Part shown: positions 43,265 to 47,278 of the stretch, piece by piece | Layout: each line of letters opens with the position of its first letter | How positions within the stretch are numbered: position 1 is the first letter of the stretch | From: Streptomyces bambusae | Lineage (GTDB): Bacteria; Actinomycetota; Actinomycetes; Streptomycetales; Streptomycetaceae | NCBI RefSeq assembly: GCF_020532645.1 | Contig: NZ_JAJAUZ010000055.1 | Span: forward strand, 1 to 47,278 | DNA length: 47,278 bases | Direction of reading: 5' to 3' | Notes under the pieces: generated by a model | Databases searched by the model: none | Seen by the model: only the letters and a program-made list of their open reading frames with translations | Told to the model about the DNA's origin: nothing | Translations under genes and position numbers: made by a program

Positions 43265-43419
43265 CGTCCCGCCCGTCGACGCGGGACGAGAGTGCCGTCG
43301 GCGGCGAAGAACGCGGCACCTGCATGATCAGAGGGGAGCATTGGCCAAGGATGCCATCCTTGTGACGCACCAGAGGCGCCGCGTGGTGGGCGGTGCCTCC
43401 GGCTGCGCGGTCGGGACGG

Positions 43420-43566
43420 TCAGGCGCGCACGAGGAGCCACGCACCCTGGCCATTGCAGCCGTCGCAGTTGCAGTTGCAGTCTGTGACGACTCCGGGATT
43501 CTGCCAGGGGCGACCGCCACCCCCGAGCGTCCTCTCTCCACTCCGCGTAGGCGCCGGCCGATTCAC
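43420..43566 (-). CDS. Cys-rich 48-residue ORF coupled to the hydrolase gene
   Basis: Its GTG (43566-43564) overlaps the TGA of the hydrolase gene as GTGA, a coupling pattern used throughout this window. The ORF ends with DCNCNCDGCNGQGAWLLVRA, four Cys in nine residues. The N-terminal half is Arg/Gly/Pro-rich and less convincing. Part of the Cys stretch arises from a short GCAGTT repeat that reads AVAVAV on the other strand, so low complexity may explain it. If real, a metal-binding peptide is one option. The rest of 43265-43419 is non-coding. Confidence 0.35.
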   Translation of the reverse strand: MNRPAPTRSGERTLGGGGRPWQNPGVVTDCNCNCDGCNGQGAWLLVRA

Positions 43567-45095
43567 CGCTCGGCGCCCGCCCTGGCGAACCACGCCGCCT
43601 CGACGGCCGTTCTCCGATGCGCATGCACGTACGGCGTGGGCCCCGCGGTCCCCCGCCCCCCTGATGACGTGACCGCGCCGTAGGCCCGGAGGGCGTCGGC
43701 CGGGTCGCCCGGGCGGCCTCGCAGGGTGGCGTCCAGGAAGGCGAGGGTGGCTGCGGCGACGACGCGCGGGCTCTCGGTACGCCCCAAGGTGCCGACGATC
43801 GAGGGCACCGGCGGCAGGTAGAGCGGGCCGTCCGTGAAGGTGAGGTGTCCGGCGCCGGGGACGGTGAGGCGGTAGCTCGTCGCGGTGTTGTGCCGGAGGG
43901 CCTCGGTGAGCCGGGGCAGGTAGCGCAGGTCGGTGCCGCCGGTGATCTCCTGGGTGAGCGCGAGCGCCGGCTGGACGAGGGCGGGCGTGGTGGGGCCGTG
44001 GGGGTAGCCGTCCAGGTCGATCACGGCGTCGAACCGGCGGTCCTGCCGGGCCGCTTGGAGGGCGGCGGCCCCGCCCAGGGAGTGGCCGGCCGCCGCGGCG
44101 CGGGCGGTGTCCAGGCGTCCGGTCAGCGGGTCGGCGGTCCCCCCGCGGTCCAGGCGCTCCAGCCGGGTGAGGACGAAGCCGAGGTCGGCGGCCCGTACCG
44201 CGGTCCAGCCGGCGGCCCGCTCCTCGTCGCGGTCGCGGTCCCCGGTAGAGGCGGTGGTGGCGCGGATCGTACGGCCGTCGGCGAGGACGACGGCGGTGGA
44301 GTCATACGGGTGGTCGAGAGCGGCGACCAGGTAGCCGTGGCTGGCCAGCTCCTCCGCCCACGCGGTGTTCTGGGTCCGTACCCCGCCCGCCCCCGGGGAG
44401 AAGAGGACGACGGGGAACCGCTCTCCCCCGTCGGCCACGGGGGCGTCGACGACCGCGCGGCTGCGGGCCCGCGGGAGGCCGTCGGTCAGGAAGCCGGGCA
44501 GGCCGACCCCGTCGGCGAGGGCCTCGGCGACGGTCCGCGCCTCGCCCTCCGTACGTCCCAGGTACCGGGCGCGGGAGGCGCCGGCGGGGCTCTTCTGCGC
44601 CGGGTACCAGAGCTGGACGACGACCGTGCGCAGGTCGCCCGGATCGGCGGTGAAGCCCTCGGGGCGGAGCGGGTCGGTCCACTGCACCACCCGGGTGCCG
44701 ACCGCGAAGGCGCCCGTCGGCTCGGGGAAGACGGGGACGGGGAACGCCCAGGCGGCCACCGGGCCGGTGGCGATCAGGCCGGCGCAGGCCAGCGATCCCG
44801 GCAGGGCCGGCCACCAGCGGGCCCGCCACACCGGCCGGCCGGCACCGCGCCGCAGCAGGGGCGGGAGGGCGAACGCCGAGGCGGCGGCGGCGCCCGCCAG
44901 GACCGGCAGCATCTGCCAGCGGATCCCCACGAAGCCCAGCACGGCAGCCGACGGTACGAGGACCGCCCCCGCGGCGACGGTGCCGGGCCGGCGGGCGGCC
45001 GGTGGGAGCCAGCGCGCCACCAGCAGTGCGACGGCGCCCAGCAGGACGAGGACTTCCGGAAGGGACAGGAACAGCCCCGGGATGGTTTCGGTCAC
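43563..45095 (-). CDS. Membrane-anchored platelet-activating-factor acetylhydrolase-like serine hydrolase
   Basis: This is a protein of about 510 residues. The first ~110 residues contain three or four membrane helices (LPEVLVLLGAVALLVARWLP, VAAGAVLVPSAAVLGFVGI, WWPALPGSLACAGLIATGPV). The rest is an alpha/beta hydrolase of the PAF-acetylhydrolase group facing outward. Features are VVVQLWYPA, the oxyanion FSPGAGGVR, LDHPYDST, the nucleophile elbow GHSLGGAAA, DLDGYPHG with the acid, and GAGHLTFTD with the catalytic His. It probably cleaves short acyl esters or polyester/phospholipid side chains. The start is uncertain (GTG 45095 or an in-frame ATG 45131). It is divergent from the two-component system at 45403, which may regulate it. 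Confidence 0.85.
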   Translation of the reverse strand: MTETIPGLFLSLPEVLVLLGAVALLVARWLPPAARRPGTVAAGAVLVPSAAVLGFVGIRWQMLPVLAGAAAASAFALPPLLRRGAGRPVWRARWWPALPGSLACAGLIATGPVAAWAFPVPVFPEPTGAFAVGTRVVQWTDPLRPEGFTADPGDLRTVVVQLWYPAQKSPAGASRARYLGRTEGEARTVAEALADGVGLPGFLTDGLPRARSRAVVDAPVADGGERFPVVLFSPGAGGVRTQNTAWAEELASHGYLVAALDHPYDSTAVVLADGRTIRATTASTGDRDRDEERAAGWTAVRAADLGFVLTRLERLDRGGTADPLTGRLDTARAAAAGHSLGGAAALQAARQDRRFDAVIDLDGYPHGPTTPALVQPALALTQEITGGTDLRYLPRLTEALRHNTATSYRLTVPGAGHLTFTDGPLYLPPVPSIVGTLGRTESPRVVAAATLAFLDATLRGRPGDPADALRAYGAVTSSGGRGTAGPTPYVHAHRRTAVEAAWFARAGAER

Positions 45096-45402
45096 CCCGC
45101 CATGCTCGGCACCGGGCCCGGGCCGCCACATCGGCCCGGGGTCGCCGCCGGCTGCGACCGGTGTGGCAGCCGGGGCGGGCCGCGGTGCGACCGGAGTGGC
45201 AACCGGGCGCCCCCGACCGGCAGTCGGCCTGCGACCGCAGGAGGCGGGGGTCTCCTCCTGGAGTCGTACCCCCGGCCCCCCACGCTACGACGCCGGGCTC
45301 ATGTGCGGCGCGGGCCTGGGGCCTAGGCTGCGGCTGTATGCGGTGCGGCCCGGCCGGGCCGGGTCGGGCCGCCACGACGACCGGTCGACGAGAGGTGTGA
45401 CG

Positions 45403-46551
45403 GTGCGCCACCGGGATCGGGTACCGCCCCAGGTGTGGGAATCGGTGCTGCCGGCGCTGCTCCTGCTCAACGTCGTGACCACCTACCCGGCGCGGGAGCT
45501 GCCGGTGGCGGCAGCGCTCACCGCCGCGCTGGGGCTGCCCCTGGTGTGGCGGCGCCGGGCCCCGCTCGCGGTGTTCGCCTGCGTGCTGGCCGCGGCCTTC
45601 GTCCAGTGGCTGGCGGACGTCCAGCTGACCGCGGACATCGCCCTGCTGGTGGCCCTGTACACGGCGGCCGCGCACACCGGCCGGCGCGGCGCGCTGCTCG
45701 CCGCCGCCATCGTGGAGGGCGGGGCCGTGCTGGCCTGCCTGCGCTGGGCACCCGACGGCGCGTTCCTGACCCCGTTCGTCGCGCTCTCCGCGATGGTGGT
45801 CGCCGCCGCCGTCCTCGGAGTGAACGTACAGACCGGCCGGGCCTACCTGGCAGCCGTGCAGGAGCGGGCCGGACGGCTGGCGCTGCACCAGGAGCAGCAG
45901 GAGCGGCTGGCCGTCGCCGAGGAGCGGGCCCGGATCACGAGGGAGATGCACGACATCGTCACCCACAACCTGTCCGTCATGGTCGCGCTCACCGACGCCG
46001 CCGTCTACGCGCAGCACAGGTCACCCGACCGGGCCACCGCCGCGATGCTGCAGATCTCCGAGACGGGCCGGCAGGCCCTCACCGACATGCGGCGCTCGTT
46101 GGGCGTCCTGCAGGCCGACGAACCGGACGCCGAGCGCCACCCGCTGCCGGGCATCGCCCAACTGGAGGCGCTCGCCGACCAGATGGCCGCCGCCGGGCTC
46201 CCGACCGGTCTGGAGGTCCGCGGCGGCCACGCCCATGTGCCCGCCACCGCACAGCTCACCGTCTACCGCCTGGTTCAGGAGGCGTTGACCAACACCCTCA
46301 AGCACACCCCCGCCGGCACCCGCGCGACGGTCCTGGTCGACTGCTCGGCCGGCAGCGTCGGGGTGGAGGTCACCGACAGCGGCCCCCGGCCGGCTCTGCC
46401 CGCCACCGCTCCGTCCGGTCACGGCATCCCCGGCATGCGCGAGCGCGCCGCCGCCTACGGGGGGACGCTGCGGGCCGGACCGCTTCCGGGCGGCGGCTGG
46501 GGCGTGCGGACCCGGCTCCTGCTGGGCAGCGCCGGGACGGGCGCCGCATGA
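45403..46551 (+). CDS. NarL-type sensor histidine kinase
   Basis: This 382-residue kinase has an N-terminal membrane region of four to five helices (WESVLPALLLLNVVTTYPAR, APLAVFACVLAAAFVQWLA, FLTPFVALSAMVVAAAVLG), without an extracellular domain. A HisKA_3 segment follows, ERARITREMHDIVTHNLSVM with phospho-acceptor His183, then a HATPase domain (N box ALTNTLKHTPAG, G box GHGIPGMRERAAAYGG). The GTG at 45403 is chosen because AGAGG ends eight bases upstream; GTG 45397 is too close. It is co-transcribed with the response regulator (ATGA overlap). The signal is unknown; the small membrane domain suggests membrane-intrinsic sensing. Confidence 0.92.
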   Translation: MRHRDRVPPQVWESVLPALLLLNVVTTYPARELPVAAALTAALGLPLVWRRRAPLAVFACVLAAAFVQWLADVQLTADIALLVALYTAAAHTGRRGALLAAAIVEGGAVLACLRWAPDGAFLTPFVALSAMVVAAAVLGVNVQTGRAYLAAVQERAGRLALHQEQQERLAVAEERARITREMHDIVTHNLSVMVALTDAAVYAQHRSPDRATAAMLQISETGRQALTDMRRSLGVLQADEPDAERHPLPGIAQLEALADQMAAAGLPTGLEVRGGHAHVPATAQLTVYRLVQEALTNTLKHTPAGTRATVLVDCSAGSVGVEVTDSGPRPALPATAPSGHGIPGMRERAAAYGGTLRAGPLPGGGWGVRTRLLLGSAGTGAA

Positions 46552-47210
46552 CGATCCGGATCCTGATCGCCGACGACGAGGCGCTGCTGCGGATGGCCTT
46601 CGGCACGGTCCTGGACGCCCAGCCCGACATGGTGCCGGTCGGTGAGGCCGTGGACGGAGCCCAGGCCGTCCGCCTCGCCCGGGAACTGCGGCCCGACGTC
46701 GTCCTGATGGACGTCCGGATGCCCGGGACGGACGGGATCGAGGCGACCCGGCAGGTCGTCGAGGTCTCCCCGGGCAGCCGGGTGCTGATCCTGACCACCT
46801 TCGACCTGGACGCGTACGCCTTCGCCGCGCTCCGTGCCGGGGCCTCGGGCTTCCTCCTGAAGAACACCCGGCCCGAGGAGCTGCTCACCGCGATCCGCAA
46901 CGTCGCGGCGGGCGACGCGGTGCTCTCCCCCCGCATCACCCGGCGGCTGCTGGAGGACTTCCGTCCGCACCTGACCGACCGGGGCGTCTCCGTCCGCGAC
47001 GAGCGGCTGGAACGGCTCAGCGCCCGGGAGCGCGAGGTGCTCGTCGAGGTCGGCCGCGGCCTGTCCAACGCGGAGATCGCGGCCGCCCTGCACCTCGCGG
47101 AGGCGACCGTGAAGTCCCATCTGGGGCGGACCCTGCTCAAGCTGGAACTCCGCGACCGGATCCAGGCCGTGGTCTTCGCCCACGAGAACCGTCTGATTCC
47201 GCCTGCCTGA
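46548..47210 (+). CDS. NarL/LuxR-type response regulator
   Basis: This is a 220-residue regulator. The receiver domain has Asp9/Asp10, phospho-acceptor Asp55 in VVLMDVRMPGTDG, Thr in ILTTFDLD and Lys105 in FLLKNTRPEE. The C-terminal LuxR HTH reads LSAREREVLVEVGRGLSNAE, then EATVKSHLGRTLLKLELRDR. It is encoded with the upstream kinase (overlap ATGA) and likely regulates genes near by, such as the divergent hydrolase, or envelope functions. All phosphorylation residues are present. A minus-strand gene end lies just downstream. Confidence 0.94.
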   Translation: MTIRILIADDEALLRMAFGTVLDAQPDMVPVGEAVDGAQAVRLARELRPDVVLMDVRMPGTDGIEATRQVVEVSPGSRVLILTTFDLDAYAFAALRAGASGFLLKNTRPEELLTAIRNVAAGDAVLSPRITRRLLEDFRPHLTDRGVSVRDERLERLSAREREVLVEVGRGLSNAEIAAALHLAEATVKSHLGRTLLKLELRDRIQAVVFAHENRLIPPA

Positions 47211-47223
47211 CGGCGGCCGTCGG

Positions 47224-47278
47224 CTACGGCCCGGAACGGCGGCCGTGGTCGCGGGCGAAGGCGTCGAGGACCTGCCGC
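47224..47278 (-). CDS. C-terminal tip of a gene entering from the right edge
   Basis: On the minus strand, 17 codons (RQVLDAFARDHGRRSGP) run from the window edge to a TAG at 47224-47226, converging with the response regulator. Codon bias fits coding DNA, but nothing can be said about function. Confidence 0.35.
   Translation of the reverse strand, partial: RQVLDAFARDHGRRSGP

Noticed and set aside
43393..43683. Plus-strand ORF with hydrophobic AIAAVAVAVAVC segment, lipoprotein-like
   Set aside because: The hydrophobic run is produced by GCAGTT repeats, the rest is Arg/Pro/Ala-rich and overlaps the hydrolase gene antisense.

Overview
The window is high-GC actinobacterial DNA, almost certainly from a Streptomyces chromosome. 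GTG starts are common, genes overlap by four bases (ATGA/GTGA), and the gene content fits: RppA-type naphthalene synthase with CYP158A-like P450, cobalamin-riboswitch-controlled metE, a SoxR-like operator, and secreted FG-GAP and PI-PLC proteins. Functions below are read from translated motifs and remembered family features; no database search was possible.

Layout. 1-5.9 kb: a decayed edge (protein tail, SpoIIE/PP2C phosphatase scrap, ParB-like scrap) with hypothetical genes, a large secreted FG-GAP protein and a two-EF-hand protein. 6.1-11.9 kb: a cobalamin riboswitch followed by a tightly coupled five-gene operon (mmsA, acyl-CoA dehydrogenase, 3-hydroxyisobutyryl-CoA hydrolase, mmsB, enoyl-CoA hydratase) that covers valine catabolism from isobutyryl-CoA to propionyl-CoA. 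12.0-14.7 kb: convergent metE with its own cobalamin riboswitch. 14.8-16.1 kb: two wrecked genes, an NmrA-like reductase behind an intact SoxR-type promoter and a WD40/nSTAND tail. 16.3-22.2 kb: an FAD oxidoreductase, membrane or secreted proteins, and a secreted PI-PLC-like enzyme. 22.3-26.1 kb: an arginine module (rocD, ddaH, Lrp/AsnC regulator) and a maleylpyruvate-isomerase-like protein.

26.3-28.6 kb: a candidate transcription attenuator (15-residue leader peptide with two rare Ile codons, then a strong intrinsic terminator) in front of a stand-alone ACT-domain protein, then gene scraps and a DUF1963 protein. 28.8-31.4 kb: the rpp flaviolin/THN operon (type III PKS, cupin, P450), in which the PKS has lost about 53 internal residues in frame although its Cys-His-Asn triad remains. 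31.6-34.4 kb: a secreted protein, a DHFR-fold reductase and an AraC regulator. 34.5-38.1 kb: an arsenic island (arsC, arsR, aqpS, arsO, arsN1, second arsR) with no ArsB or Acr3 pump inside the window. 38.1-43.6 kb: accessory genes: DUF4240, a 52-residue membrane protein, a 466-residue protein with a C-terminal XRE helix-turn-helix, a Nudix gene split by an amber codon, a barstar-domain protein with an internal duplication, and a zinc-ribbon-like protein. 43.4-47.2 kb: a membrane-anchored PAF-acetylhydrolase-like enzyme, a small Cys-rich ORF coupled to it, and a NarL-type two-component system.

The most unusual points are the attenuator with the ACT gene, the cobalamin riboswitch in front of valine catabolism, the internally deleted RppA, and the 466-residue regulator of unknown class.
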